Positions 34,303 through 47,165 of a stretch of 64,000 nt of DNA are shown here, in pieces (position 1 is the first letter of the stretch; each line of letters begins with the position of its first letter). The DNA comes from Sinonovacula constricta (lineage: Eukaryota > Mollusca > Bivalvia > Cardiida > Solecurtidae). The notes beneath the pieces are model-generated. The model was given only the letters and a program-made list of their open reading frames with translations. It searched no databases and had not been told where the DNA came from. The DNA is taken from assembly GCA_007844125.1 (NCBI GenBank), contig CM017563.1, positions 25,636,694 to 25,700,693 of the forward strand, in the 5' to 3' direction. The position numbers and the translations under genes were made by a program.

Positions 34303-34517
34303 CCTGATTTATAGATTAATCACTGTTGCTGATGAGTTACAAGTCAGCGACTCTAACCCTCGGCCACTCCTGCAAGGTTTGGTGTAGGTACATGAACACG
34401 CGGGTCCGCAATTCTTATTTAAACTTAAATCATGGCGTCACTATCGAGTCAGTGTTTGGCTCCTGACTGACGTATACAATGTCATTGACCATGTTTTCGA
34501 ATAATACGTGTGTATAT

Positions 34518-35365
34518 TAGGGATGTAAATCGAATCCCAAAACGAGATTCAAATATTCGTAACGTGTATTCGAATCACATTCGAATATTCGGAACAAATT
34601 TATATATAAGTGGCACCATAACATGGTAATTTTCCACTACATTCAATGCGTTTATTCATTGTAAAATGTTTATATTTGGTCACAATTTACATTGCAAGCC
34701 TTACTTAATGCAGAAGCTGCGGTAGATTTATGATTTTAGCATAGCATTTAACTTTAAAACGACGATTTCTTCTTTTTGAAATACAAACGGCAATATTATC
34801 AATCCGCCATTATCCTGTTTATAGTGAAGGACCAGACGGGGTGTTTCTTAACTTGGTCAGTGGTAATTTGCAAGAAAATACTGTCAGTGATGAATGCCAG
34901 TAAATGAGTTAATAATGTCATTGTTACTTAACAATTATTATTGAAACTCTTATAAAAACTTTACAGTAACCAATCAATGTTAAGATGACCTGCAGTCCCG
35001 CATTGAACTGACATGTGTGTTTATTGTACTTTAGCAAATGTTTATACAGCTGTATTGTGATGTGGGTAATGTGACTGGGTCTAAGTGGCAGAGAAGGAGC
35101 TGTGCACGGTAAGGTGATTTCAGGCTGTGTACCAGATGGCAATTCGTTATCAGGAGACATGACCCACTCCCTCTATCTTAAAGCGAGCGCGATCACATAT
35201 CGCTAGCGTCTTAAGTCGCTGGGAGACACTACGACCAACTAAAGAAACGTCTTTTCAATTTTCCTTCGAACTAAACTTAAGTGAAATAAAAATTATAAAA
35301 TATTCGAATCCTAAAATCTTTATTCGAATAGCGACTTGATATTCGAATATTCGTTAATATCCCTA
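34518..35365. mobile_element. Non-autonomous hAT-like element, 848 bp
   Basis: Inverted ends TAGGGATGTAAATCGAAT and ATTCGTTAATATCCCTA bound an AT-rich interior with many ATTCGAATATTCG motifs near both ends. Outer flanks GTGTATAT and GTATATAT differ at one base, fitting an 8-bp target duplication typical of hAT elements. No transposase frame is seen. Confidence 0.7.

Positions 35366-35455
<90 letters not shown>
35366..35455. repeat. TA dinucleotide microsatellite
   Basis: About 45 uninterrupted TA units directly at the right end of the hAT-like element. Confidence 0.95.
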
Positions 35456-35458
<3 letters not shown>

Positions 35459-37085
35459 CTATTTCTCATTGTGGGCTCACCAAGTTTTCCTTTGTCAATC
35501 AAAATGCAAATTTAAACTGTGGCAATATGGTTTGAATATATTAGATATATTGCCTATGACTGTTGCACACATAGTATCTGTTAAAAACAATTTACCAGAT
35601 TGAGAAGTATTCTCTGTCGTCGAAAACGACGTCATTATAACCACAGATACGAGGTAGATAGAGTCACAAAAGTCGGTCTGACCACAGACATATAGGAAAC
35701 TATTGGTCTATGGTCTGGCCATATACAAACAAGATTTGTCCACGCTTTTTCTCAGCTACCGTTTATGGGATGAAATAAAACTTTACAGTACAGATAAGCA
35801 CCAAGTCTATTATCGCATATCGTTGTCACGAGAGAAGGGCCTTTTAGGATTAATGTTAACTGAGTTATGGTCCTTTGTATTATATATGGTATATATTACA
35901 TAAGCTGTAGCAGTATCTTTGCCTATCTATCATCTTCAATGATAAATCTACTTAATTCTGTTGCCCAGGCGCATTTCTGCTATTATGCACTTTTACACGT
36001 GCGTAACCACCGTTAGAAAAATCGAAAAGTACCAAAAACACTAAGAAAGTCTATGCCTAACCCGGGTTAGAAATGATATATTTTATTTCCATAGTTTCTA
36101 TGTCATAAAATCTTATTACCACACCAATCAAGTTGAAGAGGTTTAAAATGATTAACTAATACACATCAGGATTTGAGTCGTTTATATTTTGCATTAAGTT
36201 CCTTGCATATCCGCATTTTACCCGTCATTCATAAGAAAGGACCGAATATATTCTAAAGTATTACTACAAAGGTATTTCCCTAGTAACTGTGCGTTACTTT
36301 AAAAAAACAGCCCAGATAACGCGCCTGTTGTTGGCATGTTGTCAATGCATCGTGCTAGACAGTACAGTACTGGAAAGCGAGTTGGCATGTAGGTAAAGAA
36401 CGAAGTTATGGTTTATATTACACAACCTATAAGATCTGGACCCAGTTTGATTTAGCAATCACTTCACTTTGAAGTTTTTGACTGCTTCAATATTCTAACT
36501 CAAATCAGACTGTCTGCTTGAAACTGTGTCTTCTGGGGGCACTTAGGGATTCTACTATAGATATACTTTTGATAACAGGAGACTATTTTGGAATGACTGA
36601 AAACAAACTTATTTCATTGACGTGTAACATTTTATGACATATAACATTGTATAGGAATAAATCAACAACAACAGTACATGGCAACAACAAAGAAAGCTTT
36701 ACTGTATATTTCCTGCTAATTTCATAATCATATAGACTGTCGAAACCATTGTACTGTAGATGCCATTAGTGCATATACATGGTAGCAAATGACTCCAGCA
36801 ACTTTCCGCTTTATCTCCACTGTTTGTCTCTTTAATCATGCAGCATTTACAACTGTACACAATCCTTTTTTTTTAGGAACAGAAACTAAAGCACTATTTG
36901 ATACACCATTCTAATAGTAAGGGATGCATGTATAAGGAATGTTTGCTTTCGCCTTAGTTTTATTAACCTGCTATGGCAAAAGTTTTAATTAAAATGCAAA
37001 TAACAATGTTTAATTGTTGTTGTTTTTTTGTTAAGAATATTTCATCAATTATTTTCACTGGCTTGCTTATTATAATAGTACTTTT
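35456..37085. other. Intergenic or intron sequence, nothing recognised
   Basis: AT-rich sequence between the two channel cassettes. A short plus-strand frame at 35703-35903 has no domain or splice context. Confidence 0.35.
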
Positions 37086-38664
37086 ATGTACGTTTACGAA
37101 CCGAACAAGTCAACCAACATCTTCCAATCTACAGTCTGTTTATCTATTTAAGACCAGGTCCAGTCAACCAACATCTTCCAATCTTCAAGCTGTTTATCAA
37201 TAAAAGACTAGGTCTAGTCAGCTAACATAATCAAATCTACAGTCTGTTTATATAAGACCAGGTCCAGCCACAAAATCTTCTAATCTACAGTCTGTTTATC
37301 AATATTAGACCAGGTCCAGTATCAACCAACATCTTGCTATCTTCAAGCTGTTTATCCATATTAGACCAGGTCTAGCCAACCAACATCTTGCCCTCTTCAA
37401 GCTGTTTATCAATATAAGACCAGGTTGAGTCAACCACCATCTTCAATGTGTTTATAAAAACAGATCAGTCAACCACCATCTTCAATGTGTTTATAAAAAC
37501 ATAGATCAGTCAACATCTTCCAATCGTCAGTATGTTTATCTGTATATAAGAACCAGAACTGCCAACCAACATATGCCAATCTTCAGTCTGTTTATCTAAT
37601 TAAGACCAGGTCCAGACAACCAAAAGTTTATCTATATAAGAACCTGACTAGCCAACCAACATCTTCCAATTGTCAGTATGTTTGTATAAAAGAACCGGGG
37701 CTGCACACCAATATCTTCCAATTATCAGTATGTTTATCTGTATATAGGAACCGGACCTGCAAACCAATATCTTCTAATCGTTGGTATGTTTATCTGTATA
37801 AAAGAACCGGAGCTGCACACCAATATCTTCCAATTGTCAGTATGTTTATCTGTATATAAGAACCGGACCTGCAAACCAATATCTTCCGATTGTCAGTATG
37901 TTTGTCTGTATATAAGAGCCGGACCTGCAAACCAATATCTTCAATCGTCAGTATGTTTATTTGTAAATAAGAACCGGAGCTGCACACCAATATCTTCCAA
38001 GCGTCAGTATATTTATCTGTATATAAGAAACGGAGCTGCAAACCAATATCTTCAATCGTCAGTATGTTTATTTGTATATAAGAGCCGGACCTGCAAACCA
38101 ATATCTTCCGATTGTCAGTATGTTTATCTGTATATAAGAAACGGAGCTGCAAACCAATATCTTCCAAGCGTCAGTATATTTATCTGTAAATAAGAACCGG
38201 AGCTGCACACCAATATCTTCCAAGCGTCAGTATATTTATCTGTATATAAGAAACGGAGCTGCAAACCAATATCTTCCAATCGTCAGTATGTTTATTTGTA
38301 TATAAGAGCCGGACCTGCAAACCAACATCTTCCAATCGTCAGTATGTTTATTTGTATATAAGAGCCGGACCTGCAAACCAATATCTTCAATTGTCAGTAT
38401 GTTTATCTGTATATAGGAGCCGGACCTGCAAACCAATATCTTCCAATAGTCAGTATGATTATCTGTATATAAGAACCGGAGCTGCACACCAATAATATTA
38501 TCTTCTAATTGTCAGTATGTTTATCTTTATATAAGAACCAGACCTGCAAACCAATATCTTCCAATTGTCAGTATGTTTATCTGTATATAAGAACCGGACC
38601 TGCAAACCAATATCTTCCAATTGTCAGTATGTTTATCTGTATATAAGAACCGGACCTGCAAACC
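37086..38664. repeat. ~56-bp minisatellite block, left part
   Basis: Units have the form GTATGTTTATCTGTATATAA, GAACCGGACCTGCAAACCAA, TATCTTCCAATTGTCA. The left third is a diverged subtype (AGACCAGGTCCAGCCAACCA). About 28 units. Confidence 0.9.
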
Positions 38665-39163
38665 GATAGTTTCCATGTGATGTCAAAGACACTGATAAGA
38701 CAGTTTAAGGAAGCCATCTTTGAAGGCAGAAGCTAATGCAGGCCGAAATCTGAAAATATGTGCTGTATTAAACTCACCACTGTGTTTTTATGTTTCAGTC
38801 TATTTTACTGAATTTTATATCAAATTTAACAGCTTTTATAAAGTATTTTAAATATCAAATCTATATATTGAAAGTTTAAAAGGTAAAAAAAAAGACAACT
38901 AAAATAGATACACTGTTAATTTTGTTTAAAGAGGAGCCAATAATTTTATTTATTTCCATGTATTTTTTCTCTGTGCATTTATCAATTTAAAAAATATTGC
39001 ATTCTAAAAATATGAACTCTCAGAGCTTTCCAATGGTGTATAACGTTTAGTTTTTGGACCACAAATGAAGAAACGCTTCTATACAATTCATCGACAAATC
39101 CCTCTAAGTTGCCATCAAAGATGGCTGCCAAGATAAGGGATCTTCACTGATGTGGAAACTATC
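38665..39163. mobile_element. MITE with GATAGTTTCC inverted ends, copy 1 (499 bp)
   Basis: Begins GATAGTTTCCATGTGATGTC and ends CACTGATGTGGAAACTATC, i.e. short inverted termini. It closely matches 40650-41167. The minisatellite continues on both sides (CCTGCAAACC before, TATCTTCCAATTGTCAG after), so it inserted inside an existing array unit. No coding capacity. Confidence 0.8.
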
Positions 39164-40465
39164 TATATCTTCCAATTGTCAGTATGTTTATCTGTATATA
39201 AGAACCAGAGCTGCAAACCAACATCTTCAAGTCTTAAGTCTGTCTATCAATATATATAAGACCAGGTCCAGCCAACCAACATCTTCCAATCTACAGCCTG
39301 TTTATCACTATAAGACCAGGTCCAGCCAATCAACATCTTACAATCTGCAGGATGTTTATCATCGTAAGACCTGGTCCAGCCAACCAACATCTTGCAATCT
39401 AGTTTGTTATCTATATAAGCCTAGGTCCTGCCAACCAATATCTTGCAATCTGCAGGATGTTTATCATCATAAGACCAGGTCCTGCCAACCAACATCTAGC
39501 AATCTAGTTTGTTTATCAATACAAGACCAAGTCCTGCCAACTAACATCTTGCAATCTAATTTATTTATCAATATAAGACCAGGTCCTGCCAACCAATATC
39601 TTGCAATCTTCAAGATGTTTATGATCATAAGACCAGGTCCAGCCAATCAGCATCTTGCAATCTAGTCTGTTTATCAATGTAAGACCAGGGCCTGCCAACC
39701 AATATCTTACAATCTTCAGCATGTTAATCAAAATAAGACCAGGTCCAGCCAACTAACATCATCCAACATTCAGTACGTTTATATATATAAGACCTGGTCT
39801 AACCATTCCAAAACCTCCAATCTTCAGTTTTTTTTATTTATTTAAGATCAGGTCCATCGAACTGACATCTTCCAATCATTAATTTGTTTATTTAAGACAA
39901 GGTCCAGTCAGCCAGCATCTTCTTATCGTCAATTTGTTTATTTAAGACCAGGTCCAGTCAACCAGCATCTTCTAATCTTCAATTTGTTTATTTAAGACGA
40001 GGTCCAGTCAACCAGCATCTTCTAATCTTCAATTTGTTTATTTATATAAAACGATGGTCCAGTCAGCCAGCATCTTCTAATCTTCAATTTGTTTATTTAT
40101 ATAAGACGATGGTCCAGTCAGCCAGCATCTTCGAATCTTCAATTTGTTTATTTATATAAGACGATGGTCCAGTCAACCAGCATCTTCTAATCTTCAATTT
40201 GTTTATTTATATAAGACGATGGTCCAGTCAACCAGCATCTTCAAATCTTCAAATTGTTTATTTATTTAAGACCAGGTCCAGTCAACCAGCATCTTCTAAT
40301 CTTCAAATTGTTTATTTATATAAGACGATGGTCCAGTCAACCAGCATCTTCAAATCTTCAAATTGTTTATTTATTTAAGACCAGGTCCAGTCAACCAGCA
40401 TCTTCTAATCTTCAAATTGTTAATTTATGACCAGGTCCAGTCAACCAGCTATCTTCCAATCTTCA
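39164..40465. repeat. 53-58-bp minisatellite block, right part
   Basis: Continues the array broken by the MITE. Two subtypes: GACCAGGTCCTGCCAACCAA with TATCTTGCAATCT (to about 39780), then GTCCAGTCAACCAGCATCTT with CTAATCTTCAATTTGTTTAT. The gradual subtype change suggests one array that drifted along its length. Confidence 0.9.
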
Positions 40466-40649
40466 GCCTCTTTTTCTTTCCTATTTGCATCCTTGCAACC
40501 TGAAAAAAAAAGATATTATTTTATTAAACTATTTGACTAAAAAAATACAGAATAATTGTGTTGACATCTTTTCTGTCACTCTTTGTGTTGAAAACATGTA
40601 ATTGAACAGCTTTTTTTAAAGATTTGTAGAAAATATACCATCTTCAATA

Positions 40650-41167
40650 GATAGTTTCCATGTGATGTCATAGGCACTGATAAGGCAGTTTAAGGCCGCC
40701 ATCTTTGAAGGCAGAAGCTAATGCAGGCTGAAATCTTTAAATATGTGCTGTATTAAACTCACCAATGTGATGTTATTTTTCAGTCTATTTTACTCGATTT
40801 TATATCAAATTTAACAGCTTTTATGAAGTATTTTAAATATCAAAACTATATTTTTATAGTTTAAAAGGTAAAAAAATACAACCAAAAAAGTTACACTGTT
40901 CATTTTGTTGAATGATGAGCCAATAATTTTATTTATTTCTGTGTATTTATTCTTTGTGCATTTATCAATATTAAAAAATATTGCATTCTAAAAATATGAA
41001 TTTTAAGAGCTTTCCAATGGTGTATAGCTTTTAATTTTTGGACCATAAATGAAGAAATTACAAGAAAATAAAATTTACACTTCTATACAATTCATCTGAA
41101 AATCACTTGAAGTTGCAAACAAAGATGGCTGCCAGGATAGGGGATCTTCACTGATGTGGAAACTATC
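40650..41167. mobile_element. MITE with GATAGTTTCC inverted ends, copy 2 (518 bp)
   Basis: Same family as 38665-39163. The flanks read ..CAATA before and TATACA after, consistent with a TA target duplication as in Tc1/mariner-like elements. The superfamily is inference. Confidence 0.8.
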
Positions 41168-41639
41168 TATACAAGGTGATTTAAAAGAGCTGGAGTTTAA
41201 AAAAAGGACATTCTAACATTGCATATATTTTAAAGAAAGTTATAGTTATAAAGCTATATTTTATAAATATGATTTAAATCATGGCTTATCTGGTCTAATT
41301 TACACATCTTAATATTTTAAAACACATTGATGTGAAGATGTCAAGTGGGAAGAGGTTTAAAACAATTTAGTCACACTTGACGCACACGGGCTTACTGCAC
41401 TGCAGCCGGAGACCAACTCCAGCCAGCTGGACCCAAACTTCCTTCCTCCACCTGATTACCCCCCCCCCCCCAATGTGATCACAGTATGAAGCCAGAAAAG
41501 TAACTATGTAAATCACAAACATATTGAATATTTAAACTATTTAATGATTGCTTTATACAGGTGTTTTGTCAGAAATATAACAAATTACGTCGGGCTTGTT
41601 GACAATGCATTTCATTAGACAAGTTACAATGATCATAGT
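41168..41639. other. Intergenic or intron sequence with C-homopolymer
   Basis: AT-rich, with a C tract at about 41459-41471. Nothing else recognised. Confidence 0.4.
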
Positions 41640-42150
41640 ATGAAGAAACTTGACCTTTGTGACCCTGACCTTTATGATAGTAATCAGGTCTTACGTGCGA
41701 CATATCCATTTAAATACTCATATACTAACAACATTGATATCACACAGACAAAGTAGCAGTATATTAGGCAGAAATGTGACCTTTGAGACCATGACCTTTG
41801 CCATAATAATCCGGTCTTATATGTGTCATATTAATTTAAATGAACATATACTAACAAAGATATTGCAGACACAAACAGCAGTATATTACACAGAGATTTG
41901 ACCTTTGTGACCTTGACCTTTGTGATAGGAATCAGGTCTTATGTGCGACATATTGATTTAAATAAACATATACTAACATAGATATTGCACAGACACAAAC
42001 AGCAGTACATAACACAGAAATGTGACCTTTGTGACCTTGACCTTTTCCATAACAACAAACATCAAAGATACTGAATGGAAAAAAACAACAAATATACAGC
42101 ATTTAGATATTAGAATAGTGTGAAATTGACCTTTGAGAGTGTGGCTTTTG
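41640..42150. repeat. ~122-bp tandem repeat with TGACCT clusters, about 4.5 copies
   Basis: Each unit starts with a TGACCTTTGTGACC-like block followed by TTGACCTTT, then ATCAGGTCTTATGTGCGACA and a stretch with ATACTAACA. The blocks begin near 41651, 41778, 41899, 42024 and, decayed, 42128. Confidence 0.85.
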
Positions 42151-45100
42151 CACACTAAGCCTTTCGCAATATCTCTAGAAACCTTTGCAGAGTAGTGCAA
42201 GCGAAAAAGTAAGGGTTAACTGTTTTGCAGTTTGTAAAAGAAAGTCAACTGTTGGCCATGTGCACTGAGTGGATAAACAACCTTGACCGTGAGCTAAGAA
42301 ATGACCAACTATCATGGGGCATAAATTAACATGCCACAGGAACGGATGAATTTCCAAAAACAGACACCTGAGGTGGACAAATCATCATTATAGTAACATG
42401 TTAACACCCTACCTTACAGGTTCTTACTTGCAAGAAATAACTGAATGTATATTGATTATTAGTTGCGTTGAAATTAAAATACATCTTACATTTCTTCAAC
42501 AATCACACATAACATTTGAGGTGTTCAAAGAGATTGTTTTATAATATCTGACTGTCATGTATTCTAAATTCATTTAACTTTGTTTAGACAGTAATGGTAT
42601 CAAAGTGTTTACCTCTAATATTTTATAATTATCGAAACTCTTTTGTCACTAACTTGCAAATTAAATAAACTATTTTTATGCTTGCATACTCATTATTTCT
42701 CTGGAAACCTTTTTTCAATTCATTAGTAAGTGCTGTTGACATTGGACTTGTTTACACCATGTTTGACTGTTGTTTTTGAAGGCCATGTGCTTAAAGCCAA
42801 AGCATACAATTTATGTCTAGATAGTGAACTAAACTATGCTAGATATATTTCAAAATTCATTTTAAAATATTTTAATGAACATTTTTATCACTGAAATACA
42901 AATAGAAATAAGCCACAGTCAATTTAACGTGCTTTCACAGCAATCTCCCTCTCTAGGAGCCTTAGTTTCGCCCTTTGGGACCAAGGAAATATCACATGTC
43001 TGCTGACATTCATAAAATGTTTATTCTTTATGTTTTGTTCTGTGTTTATAATTTTGTAACTAAGGAATCATGAATGCACTCTGAAGCACACAGAATACAT
43101 CATAAAAGCAAACATAACTGAGAAAGTAGAAACTTGAACACAGTATAAATAATGTGGAAAAAACAAACAAACAAATTAAAGGTGTAATGGGAAATAAAAT
43201 AAAGAAAGCAAAACAACTAAATCAAAACGTGACTTTAATATTAACATCAACTAAGTAACAAAGAATTACATGCTCTACTGTAAATAAAAATGGGGAGGCT
43301 AGATAACTGGCTTCTGTAAGTATTGGGTTAATTCTGCTTGCAGGAACTGTATGTAACATAGTTATTGACAATTTTCCCAATAGTGGATGTATAGTCTTTG
43401 TCATGTTAGTAGCCTCTCTATGCATTATTAGTAGTAAATATCAGTAAATATCCATATACTTTATAAAAGCACTTTCTAACATAATTAACACCTTTATATT
43501 GTGATGTTTCACAAATTCACAAAGATTTTACGAACTTGCACTTAGTTTTGAGTATGTTACATGAAAAAGAAAATAGTAAATTGTTGATATGTCATAATAT
43601 AAAGATAAAATGCTGTTTCTTTTACATTAAGTTGCATATAAACTTCTGTAGATATTTTATCTTAAAGTGGATCTGTTTTACAAAATACAACATTCATGAT
43701 TCGAAAATAAATCATCGAGTCCTAAAGTTAGCTAAATTTATTATAACATCCATTTTCTTTCAATTTTTAAATACGAAAGTAATTGACTGGTGTCAACTTC
43801 AAAATTTCTTCAATAAAAACACTCCCTTGTCCTCTAGTTTGTTGTACAAGGAAATTAAACATTACCCTAATATCTTCAACCTAACATGTTTACAGATCCA
43901 TGACACAAGTCTCTGAATACAATACATACAAATAAATAATACAGATGAATCAGCGTACATGTGCAAGTAATATGTGACTTGCTACAGTGTAGTTCTGAAT
44001 CATAAAGAACAAGAGCTACAAATTTAACCATAAAGATCATAAAACTTTTGTTAAGTAAACATGAAAAAATTACAACTAAAGAAACAGAATAAGAAAAAAA
44101 CCATTCCTCTGACATTACACAACATTGTAATAAACGCAAACGAGATGGAGGATATTTATTGATTATTGATTTTTTTTTTAAACCAATGGTCCCAAATTAC
44201 CTCCCTTGGGACCCTGTGTGAAAATAACCTTATCAATTTACTGTGGACCAGAGTGAAAATAACCTTATCAATTTACTGTGGACCAGAGTGAAAATAATAA
44301 GGTTTTCACTGGTATTTCTCTCTCTTTCACACAAAATAAAATCTCACACTCAGAAGAAAGTTACCATGTAAACAAAATTACAGGAAATCACAGACAGGAC
44401 ACCACCTGATTGTTTCCACCCTGTGTTGTTTGTTATTAATATATAATATGGACAATATCACAAATACACTGGAGATACAGATATTGCATGAACAACTACA
44501 TATTCACATGAAACAATTTGAGAAAATTTTGAATGGTACATGTGTACGTTTAGGTTCAAAAATACAGACATATAGGCATAATGTCTTGCCATGAGGGCAG
44601 AATTGTCAATCACAGTGGAAGAAAAGAATGAACAATCCTACTAGTTAATAAAAGCATTAAGAAAATATAACACACATATATTTATCACAGGTGCAAAATC
44701 ACAAGGAGGGAATAAAATCACATTGATTTCATGAAAGAATATACATTGAGTAATTGGTAAAACTCACACTTGTGTCAAAACACATGAAATTTACTGAGAA
44801 AATCTCCCAGATACATAAAACACATGAACAAAAAAATAACTCAAGGTCATGTGTCTAATGATATTTTTTAAAAACTATCAAGTTTAACGTTTGCATTTTT
44901 AATCACATAGTATAGTTCTTACTTTAGTAGCATTATTACATGTTTGTTTTTACATAAGTAACAATATCATTTTAATGTAGTTAATGGAATAAAAGAGATC
45001 AATGTCAGAAGGTGGTTTTACAACGTGTGCTTATCAAAGGAGATTGTCCTGGATATTATAGAGATCATACAATACAAGGTTTCATCATTTGTTACATCCC

Positions 45101-47075
45101 ACTGACCCTGGCCATAAGAGGGATATCCAACTATAACTGGTGAGGGTAGGACCCTGACCAATGTCTGGGTAGATCTACCAGCATACTGAAGGTCAGATGG
45201 AGTTACACAGTGCGAACTAAGTAGGTACAAGCAACTCTAACTGCCTGGCCAAGGAAATCCTTCATCAGAATATATAATGCTGGTGCCATGATCAAATTCC
45301 AGGACTGAATTATTTTGTGTTGACATATAAATGACATAGTAATTATTGTGCAACCTAAAAAACATCAAAATACAAAAAATCCCCTTCATCGAATTCAAAG
45401 ATTTTATATATTCATGCAAACCTAAAACATCTGAGAAATTAAACAAAGGTAAAGTTTTTATTTTACAAAGGTAACAACACAAAAGATAAAAAAAAAATCA
45501 AGTGGTAATTGGAAATATCTTCGAAAGTAAACAAAAATGACATCAACATACAGCAGAATAATGAAATTAGGACAAACAAAATAGAGCTGTGTTTCACAAG
45601 GTCTAATAATGCAATGTAACAAAGAGTGAAGATTTCTTAAATCAATATTTAATTGTAACACAAAATAATGTACGCTTCAAAAATAACTAAAAATAACCAA
45701 ACATAAAACTGTACAAAAAAACAAAACAAAAACGAACACTGCAAGTATATATCTAAAATTGTGCAAGAAAGTAGTAAACAAGAAAACAAATATTGACAGT
45801 TTAAGAAGAAAGACTGTGATCATGTAACATGAGGTATGTTTGTGAGAATGACACAAACTGCACTTTGTGCACCAGATGTGGTATCACTGTACATACACTG
45901 CAGGATTAATTTGAAATCAAGTTGAGCACTGTCCTGTGTAGGGGTGGATCTAGTCCTAGTCCTAGTGGGGATCTACTGTTGAGTGGGAATTTGCTTCAAT
46001 GGTAATTTGGGTGAATGGGTATGTTAAAGAACATTACTGTTGACTTCTGGGATGCCAATGATGCCTTCTGCTGTATATCTGGACCCAAAGTAAAAAAACT
46101 TTACCTCATTATTAAATTGAATTCATAAAAAATATATTTTGTGTAAAGAGAGTACAGGGCTTTGTTTTGACCGGGTATGGGGTGAAACAAGGACTTGCCT
46201 TGGGTCAGTCCAAAGCTAAATCCAAAAAGTTACAACAATCATTATACATACCAATCCATGTGAGCAGCTTTGAGTGAAGAAATAGTAACATATTAACATC
46301 AAGATAAAAACTATTGTACATGGTTATTTCATCAGGATTTCAGATGACAAAAAGTATAATATGAAATAATTTGTACAAAAACAGTTGATACAATCAATAT
46401 AAAAATGAGTTTGAGAATAAAAAATTGTAGTTTGGCACAAAACTAAACATCACCAAGCAAATGAGGGTGACAGTACACTCATTATAAAGCAATACTGCAT
46501 CTTGTCAATCAATGGTTGTACTACTGGACCTATTAAGTATTGTAAGTACATAATGAGAAGAAATAATTGATTCCATACTAAAAACAATGTTGTCATTCAG
46601 TAACTGCACAAAAATATAAATTCTCAAAGCATTATTTTCATACCTTGACAAGCTTATTTCAATTTACTAATGAAACATCACACATGAATACACTTTTTCA
46701 ACAATTACCTTCATTCAACCTCCACAACTACACCTACCTTACCAAACATTTCAACTAAAACTTAAAAATGAAATAAGCCACAGATCCATGTTAAAATAAA
46801 AAAGGTCGCCAATAATCCTCGTTTAGTAAAGTCCATCTATGGGGAATCCTTGATCTAAGTTTGCTAATACACAAATACCTCAATACTAAATAGTTTAATC
46901 CTACATCATGCTTTTTAAAGTTAATCATAAACCAAAGTTCCAAATAAATTAAAAACATAATCAGATACATACATCATACAACACACTGGTGTGGGACTCA
47001 ATATTGACACAATTACTTTCATGTTTGTCATGATCAATGTTGTCATGGTTACGTGTCTATTAGTAATGAGTGTAT
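42151..47075. other. Long AT-rich region without recognised gene
   Basis: I found no exon of the channel, no clear repeat array and no RNA gene across about 4.9 kb. A 45-base duplication (TATCAATTTACTGTGGACCA) lies at 44229-44290. A possible SINE-tail relic is near 45100-45230. The part next to 47076 should include the 3' untranslated region of the upstream cassette. Confidence 0.4.
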
Positions 47076-47165
47076 TTATTTTCTGGAATCCTCTTCCTTC
47101 TTCTTGTGAGTGTTCTCCCACTCCTCCTGCCTCTTCTTCTCCTTCTCTCTCGTTGACTGGGCCTC
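47076..47165 (-). CDS. Upstream cassette last exon: charged tail and stop
   Basis: Acceptor TTTTGTAG, 29 codons and TAA. The tail is highly charged (EKEKKRQEEWENTHKKKEED), continuing the coiled coil. Confidence 0.82.
   Translation of the reverse strand, partial: EAQSTREKEKKRQEEWENTHKKKEEDSRK

Noticed and set aside
35703..35903. 66-codon plus-strand frame as a small gene
   Set aside because: No domain, no splice context and no neighbours that would support it.
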